A DNA stretch of 21,641 nucleotides from contig CAZFLM010000095.1 in assembly GCA_964519955.1 (NCBI GenBank), positions 1-21,641 of the forward strand, written 5' to 3'. Below are positions 1 through 7,256 of this stretch, piece by piece. This DNA comes from CAZFLM01 sp964519955. GTDB lineage: Bacteria; Armatimonadota; Chthonomonadetes; Chthonomonadales; CAJBBX01. The stretch's first letter is position 1; every line of letters begins with the position of its first letter. A model generated the notes under the pieces. That model saw only the letters and a program-made list of their open reading frames with translations, was not told the origin of the DNA and searched no databases. The position numbers and the translations under genes are program-made.

Positions 1-313
1 CGTGGCGGTCGGCTCGTGGGGTGGGGCCTCCGCGCCCCGCCGGGTCCTTGACGTCGCCACCGCGTGGTGCCTGTTCCGGCGTTCCCGGCGCGCCGCGGAG
101 GGCGCGCCCCACGGGTCGGCGCAGCGTGGCGGTCGGCTCGTGGGGTGGGGCCTCCGCGCCCCGCCGGGTCCTTGACGTCGCCACCGCGTGGTGCCTGTTC
201 CGGCGTTCCCGGCGCGCCGCGGAGGGCGCGCCCCACGGGTCGGCGCAGCGTGGCGCCAGGCGTGTAGGGTGGGGCCTCCGCGCCCCGCCGGGTCCTTGAC
301 GTCGCCACCGCGT
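1..313. repeat. Tandem repeat, 124-bp unit, about 2.5 copies
   Basis: Copies start at 1, 125 and 249. The first two are identical by eye over 124 bp. The third departs after a few bases (GGCGCCAGGCGTGTAGGG replaces the earlier text), re-aligns, and breaks off near 313. The unit contains GTGGGGCCTCCGCG near its start and a partly inverse-complementary CGCGGAGGGCGCGCCCCAC near its end, so each unit could fold on itself. Open frames through it have no ribosome-binding site and shift because 124 is not a multiple of three, so I call no gene. The array touches the window edge and may continue to the left. From 314 to 405 I see only a remnant of the 71-bp repeat core (GCGTCCCTGCCCGCC) and a small hairpin. 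Confidence 0.95.
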
Positions 314-358
314 TGCGCGTCCCTGCCCGCCCAGCGATCCCCTTGCAGGTACCCATGC

Positions 359-386
359 CTTCTCGGGCGAACACTCCACCGAGAGG
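359..386 (+). promoter_or_regulatory. Small leader hairpin before the DUF3795 gene
   Basis: TCTCGG (361-366) and CCGAGA (379-384) are perfect inverse complements around a 12-nt loop, with one more GU and one GC pair outside. It lies 20 bases before the ATG at 406. It may be a 5' leader structure, or chance in GC-rich DNA. Confidence 0.3.
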
Positions 387-405
387 ACCTGAAGGGGGCG
401 CTCCC

Positions 406-996
406 ATGACCCGCCGATCGTTCGTCCTATCGTGCGCCGCGACGGCAGCCTCCACGCAGGCACGCGCGGCAGAGCCAGAGGAGGACGGCATGGCCACGAA
501 GGCTGAGCAACTCACCTCGTACTGCGGGCGTTTCTGCGGGACCTGCGGCATCAGCGACTTCGCCATCGGAACGAGCGTGGCCGTCGTTCGCGCCGTCGTG
601 AAGGAGGCCGGCTTCAAGCGGGAGGCCGAACATCTGGGGTGGCCGGTGATGCGCGACATTGCGACCCAGTGCTGCGCCCAGTTCGAGGGGCAGGTCGAGT
701 CGTTCGCCGCGTTGAGCACCAAGGTCTTCCCCACGAACTGCCGCGGCGGCTGCGTGCCGCCCTGCGACATCGCCGCGTGCTGCAAGGAGAAGGGCCACCC
801 GACCTGCGCCTCGTGCGACGAAATGGAGAGCTGCGAGAAGCTCGCGGGGATCGCCAGGAAGTACCCCGCGCTGCGCGACAACCTTCGCACCATCGCCAAG
901 CAGGGCCTGCGCGCCTGGTCGGAGGCGCAACTCAGGGACGCGAAGGCCGCTCGCCGCGCCGCGCTGGCCAAGGCGGTCGACAAGGCAATTGGCTGA
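406..996 (+). CDS. DUF3795 family cysteine-rich protein with Tat-like leader
   Basis: A 196-residue protein of the DUF3795 family, whose biochemical role is unknown. The core begins with YCGRFCGTCG (C-x3-C-x2-C). It continues with a CC pair and a C-terminal cluster, NCRGGCVPPCDIAACC followed by CASCDEMESCEKL, typical of the family and suggestive of metal or Fe-S binding. I count 14 cysteines. From the ATG at 406 the protein starts MTRRSFVLSC then AATAASTQARA, which reads as a twin-arginine export leader like those of two genes downstream; a weak site (AAGGGGG) precedes it. An internal ATG at 490 has a far better site (AGAGGAGG, five bases away) and would give a leaderless cytoplasmic form of 168 residues. 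I prefer 406 because of the leader but the choice is open. It is the first gene of the cluster, 22 bases before the next start. Confidence 0.85.
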   Translation: MTRRSFVLSCAATAASTQARAAEPEEDGMATKAEQLTSYCGRFCGTCGISDFAIGTSVAVVRAVVKEAGFKREAEHLGWPVMRDIATQCCAQFEGQVESFAALSTKVFPTNCRGGCVPPCDIAACCKEKGHPTCASCDEMESCEKLAGIARKYPALRDNLRTIAKQGLRAWSEAQLRDAKAARRAALAKAVDKAIG

Positions 997-1018
997 CCGA
1001 GCCACGGAGGAGAAGCTG

Positions 1019-1561
1019 ATGGAGGACTGGGTCGCGTCCGTTCGCACGATCGAGGAGGCGCGCGCGTTCGTGCTGGAGGTCGGGGTCTGCGGCATCTTCG
1101 AGGACAAGACTGGCGCGCCGACGCTCTGGGACGCCGTGGATGCCCCAGAGAAGCAGCCGGGCGAGAAGGGATGGGGCGAGAAGGTCGGCAAGGTCTGGAC
1201 CTGGAAGAACGAGCTGCCCGCGCGCTGGCCGGACGAGATCTACTACGGCAAACACCGCGGCGGCCGCGCCATCCTCTGCAGCATGGAGGCGCTCAAGGAC
1301 GTCTACGCCGATCAGCACCGGCCGCTGGAGGAGCTGAGCGAGGCCGCACGCAAGCTCTATGGCTACATCGCGCAGAACCCGGTGAACAACGCGGAGCTGA
1401 AGCAGCTCGCCGGCATGACGGGCAAGGCCAGCAAATCCGCCTACGACCGCGCCATCCTGGAGCTGCAGACCGGCATGCAGATCGTCCGCGTGAACCGGAT
1501 GGACACCGACGGCGACACGTGGACGCCATTCGAGGAGCAGTATCCGGGGTTCGGCGGGTAG
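1019..1561 (+). CDS. AlkZ-related / winged-helix DNA-glycosylase-like protein
   Basis: A 180-residue protein. The N-terminal half holds EEARAFVLEVGVCGIF, a LWDAV segment and VWTWKNELPARW followed by IYYGK, a pattern I associate with proteins annotated AlkZ-related (relatives of the YcaQ/AlkZ crosslink-repair glycosylases). The C-terminal half (LSEAARKLYGYIAQNPVNN onward) looks like a winged helix-turn-helix. It is roughly half the length of true AlkZ, so glycosylase activity is not established. The ATG at 1019 has GGAGG eight bases upstream; a TTG at 989 would overlap the previous stop but lacks a comparable site. It sits 22 bases after the DUF3795 gene, so co-transcription is likely. No leader is present, unlike its neighbours. 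The coding call is sure, the family name moderately so. Confidence 0.8.
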   Translation: MEDWVASVRTIEEARAFVLEVGVCGIFEDKTGAPTLWDAVDAPEKQPGEKGWGEKVGKVWTWKNELPARWPDEIYYGKHRGGRAILCSMEALKDVYADQHRPLEELSEAARKLYGYIAQNPVNNAELKQLAGMTGKASKSAYDRAILELQTGMQIVRVNRMDTDGDTWTPFEEQYPGFGG

Positions 1562-1596
1562 AGACCGCACTTGCCACTTCGTCAGGAGGCAGTGCA

Positions 1597-2670
1597 ATGG
1601 ACAACCCAGGCACACATCCCACGCGCCGGGAGTTCCTTGCCGTCAGCGCCGCCGCGGCGGTAACGCCATCGCTGGTCGCAGCCGACACCGTGAAGCCCGA
1701 GCGGGTCGTGCTGCCCAAGGTGGACCGGTTCCGAGTCTGCGAGCCCAACTTCGAGGGAGCCCGGATCGTCCTGAGCTACCTGGGTGAGAAGCACACTCCC
1801 GCGTACATCCAGGGCATCTCGGGCGCGGCCTTCCGCATCGCCGGCATCTGCCCCTGCGCGCCGAACTGCTCCGCCCAGATGAGCACGACGGACCTGATCA
1901 AGCTCCTGGGCTACGACTACGAGGAGCACATCCTGGGCTGGACGGGCGATGTGGACGACGCCAAGCGCAACATCGTGACGCTTATCCCGAAGGTCAAGAA
2001 CTCGATCCGCGCCGGCCGCCCGGCCCTGCTCTGGTACGGCTTCGCCGATACCGCCTTCGAGGTGGTGGTGGGCTTCGACGACGCGAAGGGCGTGTTCCTC
2101 GGGCGCCACCAGTTCCAGGGGCCGCGCGACGGTCTGGCGGCGGCGAAGCAGACCCGCGCTCAGGAGACCGTCGAGGCCTGCCCGGCCTTTGGGGGGCTCT
2201 TCGTCGGCAGGAAGGTGGGCTCGTTCGACGCGAGGGCTGCGGAGGTCGCCGCGCTGAAGGAGGCCGTGCGCCACGCACACGATGCGAAGGTGAGCCCCCA
2301 GGGCCCGCCGCGGCAGGGGATCGCCTGCTACGACTGGTGGGTCGAGCAGTTCAAGCAGCCCGAGACGCGGCGGTCTCCCGGCGACTCCTACTGCCATCAG
2401 GTGTATCGCAGCACGCACCGCGCGGCCGGCCAGTTCCTGAAGGAGATCGCGCCGCGGTATCCTGCCGCGGCCGCGGACCTGCGGCGCGCCGCGCGGGAGT
2501 TCACCTCGGAGGCCGGCTACCTCGACGGAGCCGAACCGCTCATCCGGTGGCAGTCTCCGGAGGAGGACGCCGATCACAACGCAGCCCTGTGGTCGATCCT
2601 GCTGAAGGCGCGGAACCACTACGCCGCCGCCATCGGCCACATCGAGACAGCGCTGCCAAAGCTCGGGTGA
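1597..2670 (+). CDS. Tat-leader protein resembling BtrH N-terminal / C39-like fold
   Basis: A 357-residue protein. It begins MDNPGTHPTRREFLAVSAAA, a clear twin-arginine leader (TRREFL, then an Ala-rich core), with maturation expected near VAADT. The middle contains AYIQGISGAAFRIAG, then CPCAPNC (C-x-C-x3-C), then STTDLIKLLGYDYEE, and later IRAGRPALLWYGFADTAFEV with VVGFDD. A 'GRP..(L)..(G)..(V)VGYDD' arrangement is seen in BtrH N-terminal and C39-peptidase-like proteins, which are papain-like folds. The similarity is by eye and weak, and catalytic residues cannot be assigned. The C-terminal 120 residues are helical and Ala/Arg rich. GTCAGGAGG lies seven bases before the ATG. It follows the AlkZ-related gene by 35 bases and precedes the nitroreductase by 29. 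The coding call is certain and the function unknown. Confidence 0.88.
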   Translation: MDNPGTHPTRREFLAVSAAAAVTPSLVAADTVKPERVVLPKVDRFRVCEPNFEGARIVLSYLGEKHTPAYIQGISGAAFRIAGICPCAPNCSAQMSTTDLIKLLGYDYEEHILGWTGDVDDAKRNIVTLIPKVKNSIRAGRPALLWYGFADTAFEVVVGFDDAKGVFLGRHQFQGPRDGLAAAKQTRAQETVEACPAFGGLFVGRKVGSFDARAAEVAALKEAVRHAHDAKVSPQGPPRQGIACYDWWVEQFKQPETRRSPGDSYCHQVYRSTHRAAGQFLKEIAPRYPAAAADLRRAAREFTSEAGYLDGAEPLIRWQSPEEDADHNAALWSILLKARNHYAAAIGHIETALPKLG

Positions 2671-2699
2671 CCGCTGGAGTGCCCCGCGAGGAGGAGAAC

Positions 2700-3377
2700 A
2701 TGGACCGACGCACGTTCCTGGCCGGCATTCCCGCGGCCGCGCTCGCCGTCAGCGCGGCGGAAGCGCACGCGCAGGAACTGCAGCCCATCGAGCTGCCGAA
2801 GCCGCAGCGGAGTGGCGGCCGGTCAGTCCTGGCGGCGCTGTGGGAGCGCAAGACCAGCCGCGACATCCGCCCCGAGAAGCTGCACCCGCAGATGCTCTCC
2901 AACCTGCTCTGGGCCGCCTGGGGCATCAACCGAGCGAATGGCCCGCACGGCCGGCCGGGGCGAACCGCGGCATCGGCGGTCAACGCGCAGGAGATCGACC
3001 TCTACGTGCTGATGGCGGAGGGAGCCTACCTCTACGATGCGGCGGCTCACCGGCTGACGCCCGTCGCGGAGGGGGACAAGCGCCCCCTGGCGGGCGGCGG
3101 GGCAGCGGCTGACAAGGCGCCCGTGAAGCTGGTCTTCGCCGCCGACCTGCGGCGCTACGCAACGGCCGGTGTCAAGGCGGACGCCGAGGTCCAGAAGTCC
3201 TTCTACCACGTCGCGACCGGCCTGATCGCCGGCAACGTGTACCTGTTCGCCGCATCGCAGGGCCTGGCCGCGTGGTTCCACACCTGCGACCAGGCCGCGC
3301 TCGCCGCCGAGCTGCGGCTCGGCCCCGACCAGCGCGTCCTCTTCGCGCAGACGGTCGGGTACCTGGCCAGGCGTTAG
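2700..3377 (+). CDS. Nitroreductase-family (SagB-like) oxidoreductase with Tat-like leader
   Basis: A 225-residue protein expected to bind FMN and carry out NAD(P)H-dependent or substrate-linked redox chemistry. It begins MDRRTFLAGIPAAALAVSAA, a twin-arginine leader with a likely cleavage after AHA. The mature part has VLAALWERKTSRDI (the basic FMN-phosphate region), then LSNLLWAAWGINRAN, GRTAASAVNAQEIDLYVLMA, and YHVATGLIAGNVYLFAASQG. This order matches nitroreductases of the SagB/ThcOx type, in which the GRT-x-ASA segment is usually PSAG. Known SagB proteins oxidise azolines in peptide natural products, but no peptide precursor or cyclodehydratase is visible here, so the substrate is unknown. 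A strong site, GGAGGAG, precedes the ATG. A folded FMN enzyme is a typical Tat cargo, which supports the leader assignment. Confidence 0.87.
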   Translation: MDRRTFLAGIPAAALAVSAAEAHAQELQPIELPKPQRSGGRSVLAALWERKTSRDIRPEKLHPQMLSNLLWAAWGINRANGPHGRPGRTAASAVNAQEIDLYVLMAEGAYLYDAAAHRLTPVAEGDKRPLAGGGAAADKAPVKLVFAADLRRYATAGVKADAEVQKSFYHVATGLIAGNVYLFAASQGLAAWFHTCDQAALAAELRLGPDQRVLFAQTVGYLARR

Positions 3378-3392
3378 GGCGAGCCGAAAGTC

Positions 3393-3428
3393 GCACCGGA
3401 CGGGCACGGAGGCCCATCCCACCACACC
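3393..3428 (-). repeat. Solitary inverted copy of the 71-bp repeat core
   Basis: Read on the minus strand this stretch gives GTGTGGTGGGATGGGC and then TGCCCGTCCGGTGC. It matches the junction of adjacent 71-bp units at 9149-9432 with only a few mismatches. It lies in the 101-bp gap between the nitroreductase and esterase genes. It shows that the repeat is a dispersed family and not only a local array. Confidence 0.8.
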
Positions 3429-3478
3429 ATTTGAGCGTGAGTCAGGGCGGACCACGACCACGTCAAGGAGACCAACCA

Positions 3479-4807
3479 ATGATCCGGAGATCGATGCCGC
3501 GCTTGCTCGCCGCGCTCACGCTGGCCGCCGTCGCGCTGCTCCCGGCGTCCGCCCAGCAGATCGTCGCGACCGCCTCGAAGACCAGCCCGATCTATGCGGT
3601 GGGCGAAACCGTCACCTGGAACATCGAACTGAAGGACGCCGGCGGCGCGGCGGTGCCGGACATCCGCTACACGATCAAGAAGAACGCGCTGACGGTCTTG
3701 AAGGAAGGCGCCTTGCCCCTCGTGGATGGGAAGGCCAAGCTCGAGGCGAAGCTGGATGAGCCCGGCACGCTCCTGGTCGAGCTGAAGGCGAAGCTGCCGG
3801 ACAAGGAGATCTCGACGCTCGCCGGCGCGGCCATCGCCCCGGACAAGCTGAAGCCGTCCGTGCCGCGCCCCGCCGACTTCGACGCGTTCTGGAAGGCCAA
3901 GCTGGCCGAGCTGGCCGCGGTCCCCGCCGCCCCCTCGCTGCAGCTCGTCGACAGCGGACAGCCGAGCATCGAGTACTACAAGATCACGATGAGCAACATT
4001 CGCGGCTCGCATATCCAGGGCCAGCTCGCGAAGCCCAAGGGCGAGGGCAAGCACCCCGCGCTGCTCATCGTGCAATGGGCCGGCGTCTACCCGCTCGACA
4101 GGAACTGGATCACGGGCCGCGCCCAGGCCGGATGGATCGTGCTCGACATCAACGCGCACGACCTGCCGATCGACGAGCCGGCGAGCTTCTACGACCAGGC
4201 GAGCAAGACCACGCTCGCGAACTACCCGGCCATCGGCAACGACGACCGCGAGACGAGCTACTTCCTGCGCATGTACCTGTCGTGCTACCGCGGGGCCGAA
4301 TACCTCGCAACGCGGCCGGACTGGGATGGCAAGACGCTGGTCGTGACGGGAGGGAGCCAGGGCGGCCTGCAGACCATCGTCACCGCCGCGCTGCACCCGA
4401 AGGTCACCGCCGGCATCGCCGATGTGCCCGCCGGGTGCGACCTGGACGGCCCGGAGGCAGGCCGCGCGCCGGGATGGCCGATGTGGTACTGGGCGACGCA
4501 GGGCAAGGACGAGAAGAAGGTGCGCGAGGCCGCCCGCTACTACGACGTGGTCAACTTCGCGTCGCGCGTGAGGTGCCCCATCCTCATCGGCCTCGGCCTG
4601 GTGGACACCACGTGCCCGGCGCCCGGCGTCTTCACGATGGCGAACCAGCTCCGCGGCCCGAAGGAGGTCGTGGTGATGCCCGCGGCGGGCCACGGCGGCG
4701 ACCACGGCGCCTACTGGAAGCGCTCCGAGGCCTGGTTCGCCGCCTTGGTGAAGGGGGAGCCCGCGCCGAAGGAGCAGAGCACGCGCACACTGGGCGAGGC
4801 GCGGTGA
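3479..4807 (+). CDS. Secreted acetylxylan esterase / cephalosporin-C deacetylase-like hydrolase
   Basis: A 442-residue alpha/beta hydrolase related to the AXE1 (CE7) esterases that remove acetyl groups from xylan or xylo-oligosaccharides. The leader MIRRSMPRLLAALTLAAVAL ends in ASA, a Sec-type cut site. Residues about 30-115 look like an Ig-like beta domain (YAVGETVTWNIEL) placed before the catalytic domain. The nucleophile elbow is GGSQGG with Ser293, the acid is probably Asp376 in GLVDTTCP, and the base His405 in AGHGGDH. RPADFDAFW (about 125-133) is typical of CE7 proteins. AAGGAG lies before the ATG at 3479. The larger gap in front, which holds a repeat copy, makes a separate promoter possible. 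The stop overlaps the next start (GTGA), so the two are translationally coupled. Substrate is inferred from family only. Confidence 0.9.
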   Translation: MIRRSMPRLLAALTLAAVALLPASAQQIVATASKTSPIYAVGETVTWNIELKDAGGAAVPDIRYTIKKNALTVLKEGALPLVDGKAKLEAKLDEPGTLLVELKAKLPDKEISTLAGAAIAPDKLKPSVPRPADFDAFWKAKLAELAAVPAAPSLQLVDSGQPSIEYYKITMSNIRGSHIQGQLAKPKGEGKHPALLIVQWAGVYPLDRNWITGRAQAGWIVLDINAHDLPIDEPASFYDQASKTTLANYPAIGNDDRETSYFLRMYLSCYRGAEYLATRPDWDGKTLVVTGGSQGGLQTIVTAALHPKVTAGIADVPAGCDLDGPEAGRAPGWPMWYWATQGKDEKKVREAARYYDVVNFASRVRCPILIGLGLVDTTCPAPGVFTMANQLRGPKEVVVMPAAGHGGDHGAYWKRSEAWFAALVKGEPAPKEQSTRTLGEAR

Positions 4808-5406
4808 GGTTCCGACTGCCGGACCTCCCCGACGGTACCGAGGAGCACCTCACGAAGTCCGAGCGCCGCGCGCGTTCGGAGGCCATCCGCGCGGCGCTGA
4901 CCGCCCGTGACGAGGCGTATGCGCGCCACCTGGAGGGGATGCGCGGCCGGTTCGGCGACCACGTCGTCGAGCTGGCCACGCTCCCCGGCGTCGACGACGG
5001 CCTGATCGTCGAGGTCCACCACGACCGAACCGCGCGCACGATGACGCTGACGCTCCGCTGCGGCCACCTGAAGATGGGCTACAACGACCTCGCCATCACG
5101 TACCAGGGCGCGGACATCGATGACCTCGATGACCTGGTCCTGGCGCGCCTAGCTCGCAGCACGATCGACGCAAGCGACCACGACGCCGACGTGGCGTGGC
5201 ACGAGATCGACGTTACGGAAGACGGCCGGATCGAGCACCGGGTCGAGTTCCACGTATACGGCCAGCGCGACGTAGAGATCGCGATCCGCTGCACCAGGCT
5301 GGAGTGGGAACGCGTGCCGCGCCCCGACTGCATGCTGCCCGACCTCCCCGACCGCTACCCGGGCGGCCCGCTCGCGGAGATGGGGCGCATGTGGCGGCAG
5401 CGCTGA
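4804..5406 (+). CDS. Hypothetical protein translationally coupled to the esterase
   Basis: A 200-residue protein starting with GTG whose last two bases are part of the esterase stop codon (GTGA overlap). I do not recognise the family. The N-terminal third is helical and charged (EEHLTKSERRARSEAIRAAL). The rest reads as alternating beta strands rich in Asp, His and Arg, for example MTLTLRCGHLKMGYNDLAIT and RIEHRVEFHVYGQRDVEIAI, followed by a short Pro-rich tail, LPDLPDRYPGG. There is no leader and no membrane segment, so a cytoplasmic protein is likely. No independent ribosome-binding site is obvious, which supports coupling to the esterase. An alternative in-frame ATG at 4939 would delete the helical part. 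No function is proposed. Confidence 0.75.
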   Translation: MRFRLPDLPDGTEEHLTKSERRARSEAIRAALTARDEAYARHLEGMRGRFGDHVVELATLPGVDDGLIVEVHHDRTARTMTLTLRCGHLKMGYNDLAITYQGADIDDLDDLVLARLARSTIDASDHDADVAWHEIDVTEDGRIEHRVEFHVYGQRDVEIAIRCTRLEWERVPRPDCMLPDLPDRYPGGPLAEMGRMWRQR

Positions 5407-5413
5407 CCGGCTG

Positions 5414-5419
5414 TACAAT
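5414..5419 (+). promoter_or_regulatory. Possible -10 element (TACAAT) for the small ORF at 5453
   Basis: TACAAT stands out in GC-rich surroundings, 34 bases before the ATG at 5453. I see no convincing -35 hexamer at 16-18 bases upstream. Confidence 0.35.
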
Positions 5420-5452
5420 CGGGGTAGAGGTACGTCGTCGGAGGAACACCAA

Positions 5453-5689
5453 ATGGCAGGACGCTCTCGGCCCACCAACCCACCGGAAACTCCGCTCCCA
5501 CCAAGTGAGCCGACGCAGCGCGCCGGCATCAGCAGTCCCGTGCCCATCGCCCGCCGGGCGACCGGCAAGCCGCTGCCGATGCTCACGAACGCCCAGATCG
5601 AGGAGATCCTGGACGCAGAGGACGCAGCGGCGGCACTGCGCCTATACCCGGATGAGACGCACCAGGAACCCACGGGGCAGGACGCCTGA
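5453..5689 (+). CDS. Small hypothetical protein (78 aa)
   Basis: A 78-residue protein, Pro- and Ser-rich over its first 40 residues (RPTNPPETPLPPSEPTQ) and then acidic and helical (LTNAQIEEILDAEDAAAALR). The start is well supported: GGAGG lies eight bases before the ATG, and a TACAAT -10-like box lies upstream. I do not recognise it. The Pro-rich part is probably disordered, and the C-terminal helix could be a docking element. It is 46 bases after the preceding gene and converges with the minus-strand methyltransferase gene that ends at 5765. No clear terminator was seen in the 75-bp convergent gap. Confidence 0.6.
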   Translation: MAGRSRPTNPPETPLPPSEPTQRAGISSPVPIARRATGKPLPMLTNAQIEEILDAEDAAAALRLYPDETHQEPTGQDA

Positions 5690-5764
5690 TCGGCGCGGCC
5701 TCCCGGCCCTCAGGCGACCGCCTTCGGGGCACCGGGCCACAGCCGCAGTCGCAAGCCGCGTTCC

Positions 5765-7195
5765 CTACCCTCCGCCCCCCAGATGCCGCTTCGCCGCGTC
5801 GACGATGCGCGTCAGCTCGCGGTCGAGGTCCGGCGCGATGGGCTCCGGCTGGTGCGCGGCCAACTCCTCGCGACGCCACACGCAGCGCTCCTCCATGCTC
5901 GGCGCATCCACCACGCGCCAGCCGTCGTAGTAGGCGCGGTCGAGCAACTGCGGGAACCAGAGCGACTTGCGGAAGTTGCGCGCCGTGTGCACGCGGTCCA
6001 GGAACGAGCCGCCGGGGCCGACCTCCGCCAACTCATCGACCGCCAGCGCCGCTGGGCCGAAGTCGAGGTCGCGCAGCACGCTCTCGACGTACGAGATCGT
6101 CTCGTGCTGCAACAGGAGCATCTCGATCGACGACGCCTGGTCCACTCCGCTGATCCCCAGGTGCCCGTAGATGTCCGCGCCCGCCGCGGCGCCCAGCATC
6201 AGCGTGACTCCCGCCTCCAGCCCCGCCTGCGCGTCCGGCCGCTTCGAGTCGGTCAGCCCCACGTTGATGTAGACCGGCAGCCCGTACGACTTGCCGATCT
6301 CCGTCATCGCTACGCCGAACAGCGCCTGCTCCGGGCCGGAGAAGATGAGCTGCGTCGTCTTCATGTCGAACGCGTGGCAGATGCCGCCGTAGCAGACCGG
6401 CATGCCGGGGCGGATGAGCTGCGTGATGCAGATGCCGGCGAGGATCTCGGCGTTCTCCTGCGCGAGCGTGCCCGCGATGGTGGCCGGGGCGGAGAGTCCC
6501 ATCTGCGCCATCGGCCCGATCGGCACCGGCAGGTTCAGCCGCGCGGTCTCGTAGAGCAGGTCGATCCCGAGGCGCGGGAACCGCAGCGGGCTAATCGGCT
6601 CGAGGAAGGGGTAGCAGAGGGGCTGTTCTTGCGCCGCCTGCTCGCTGCCGCGCACCGCGACCATCAGCTCGTTCAGGTAGGCGGCCGACGCGCGATCGTG
6701 ATACCAGAACGTGAGGGGCTTGGTCGTGTTCCGCAGCATCTCCGCCATCACCGCGACGCAACGCCACGATACGGGCAGCTCGTGCGGGTCCGACATCGCG
6801 CCGGCGATCGTGATGCCGGGGAGCGCATCGCCGAACCGCGCGGCGGTGGCCACGTCGCCCAGCGTACAATAGCGCCGCTCCGCGCCGGGCGCGTCCACCC
6901 AGAGCGCCTCGCCGGCGATGCTGTTGTAGTTGCGCTTCCCCACGCCGAACTCAGCGACCTTCGTCACGTCGCGCCCGTAGATCGCGAACCGCTTGCCCGC
7001 CGAGGCCACCGACCGATCGACGAGTTCCGCCGGGATGTGGACGCGCTGCGCCTCGAAGTGGACCGTGGCGCCGGCGTCCGCGAACCGGCGGAGCGTCTCC
7101 TCGTGCGGCACCACGACGCCGACGCGCTCCAGGATCTCCAACGACGCGGTGCGCACGGCGGCGATCTGTTCGGGGCTGAGCAGGCTGACATGCAT
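5765..7195 (-). CDS. Trimethylamine methyltransferase (MttB) family protein, non-pyrrolysine
   Basis: A 476-residue member of the MttB superfamily. Known members transfer a methyl group from methylated amines (trimethylamine, glycine betaine, proline betaine, carnitine) to a corrinoid protein. It starts MHVSLLSPEQIAAVRTASLE, a typical N-terminus. Conserved stretches follow: IAGAMSDPHELP, RPGMPVCYGGICHAFDMKT, INVGLTDSKRPDAQAGLEAG and GGSFLDRVHTARNF. The frame runs through without an amber codon, so it is of the non-pyrrolysine type; such proteins that have been studied act on quaternary amines. No corrinoid protein or RamA-like activator lies in the window, so the partner must be elsewhere. 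GGAGGA is nine bases before the ATG; an ATG 21 codons further upstream would run over the promoter and is unlikely. It diverges from uvrC. The substrate is unknown. Confidence 0.9.
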   Translation of the reverse strand: MHVSLLSPEQIAAVRTASLEILERVGVVVPHEETLRRFADAGATVHFEAQRVHIPAELVDRSVASAGKRFAIYGRDVTKVAEFGVGKRNYNSIAGEALWVDAPGAERRYCTLGDVATAARFGDALPGITIAGAMSDPHELPVSWRCVAVMAEMLRNTTKPLTFWYHDRASAAYLNELMVAVRGSEQAAQEQPLCYPFLEPISPLRFPRLGIDLLYETARLNLPVPIGPMAQMGLSAPATIAGTLAQENAEILAGICITQLIRPGMPVCYGGICHAFDMKTTQLIFSGPEQALFGVAMTEIGKSYGLPVYINVGLTDSKRPDAQAGLEAGVTLMLGAAAGADIYGHLGISGVDQASSIEMLLLQHETISYVESVLRDLDFGPAALAVDELAEVGPGGSFLDRVHTARNFRKSLWFPQLLDRAYYDGWRVVDAPSMEERCVWRREELAAHQPEPIAPDLDRELTRIVDAAKRHLGGGG

Positions 7196-7242
7196 GGGTG
7201 ACGGTCCTCCGCGGCGCCTACCGATGCGGGCAGGCTCTGCGT

Positions 7243-7250
7243 AGTATAAT
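7243..7250. promoter_or_regulatory. Overlapping -10 boxes facing both ways (mttB-like and uvrC)
   Basis: AGTATAAT holds TATAAT on the plus strand (7245-7250) and TATACT on the minus strand (7248-7243), sharing a TATA. On the plus side only six bases separate the box from the uvrC ATG. On the minus side transcription would begin about 40 bases before the methyltransferase ATG. No good -35 hexamer is seen on either side. Near-symmetric -10 boxes are a recognised route to bidirectional transcription. Confidence 0.6.
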
Positions 7251-7256
7251 CGACAC

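Noticed and set aside
5690..5764. Terminator in the convergent gap between the 78-aa ORF and the MttB-like gene.
   Set aside because: Only short GC-rich pairings were found, no better than expected for this base composition.
5765..7195. Pyrrolysine-containing MttB.
   Set aside because: No in-frame TAG interrupts the conserved region; the only stop is at the normal end of the protein.
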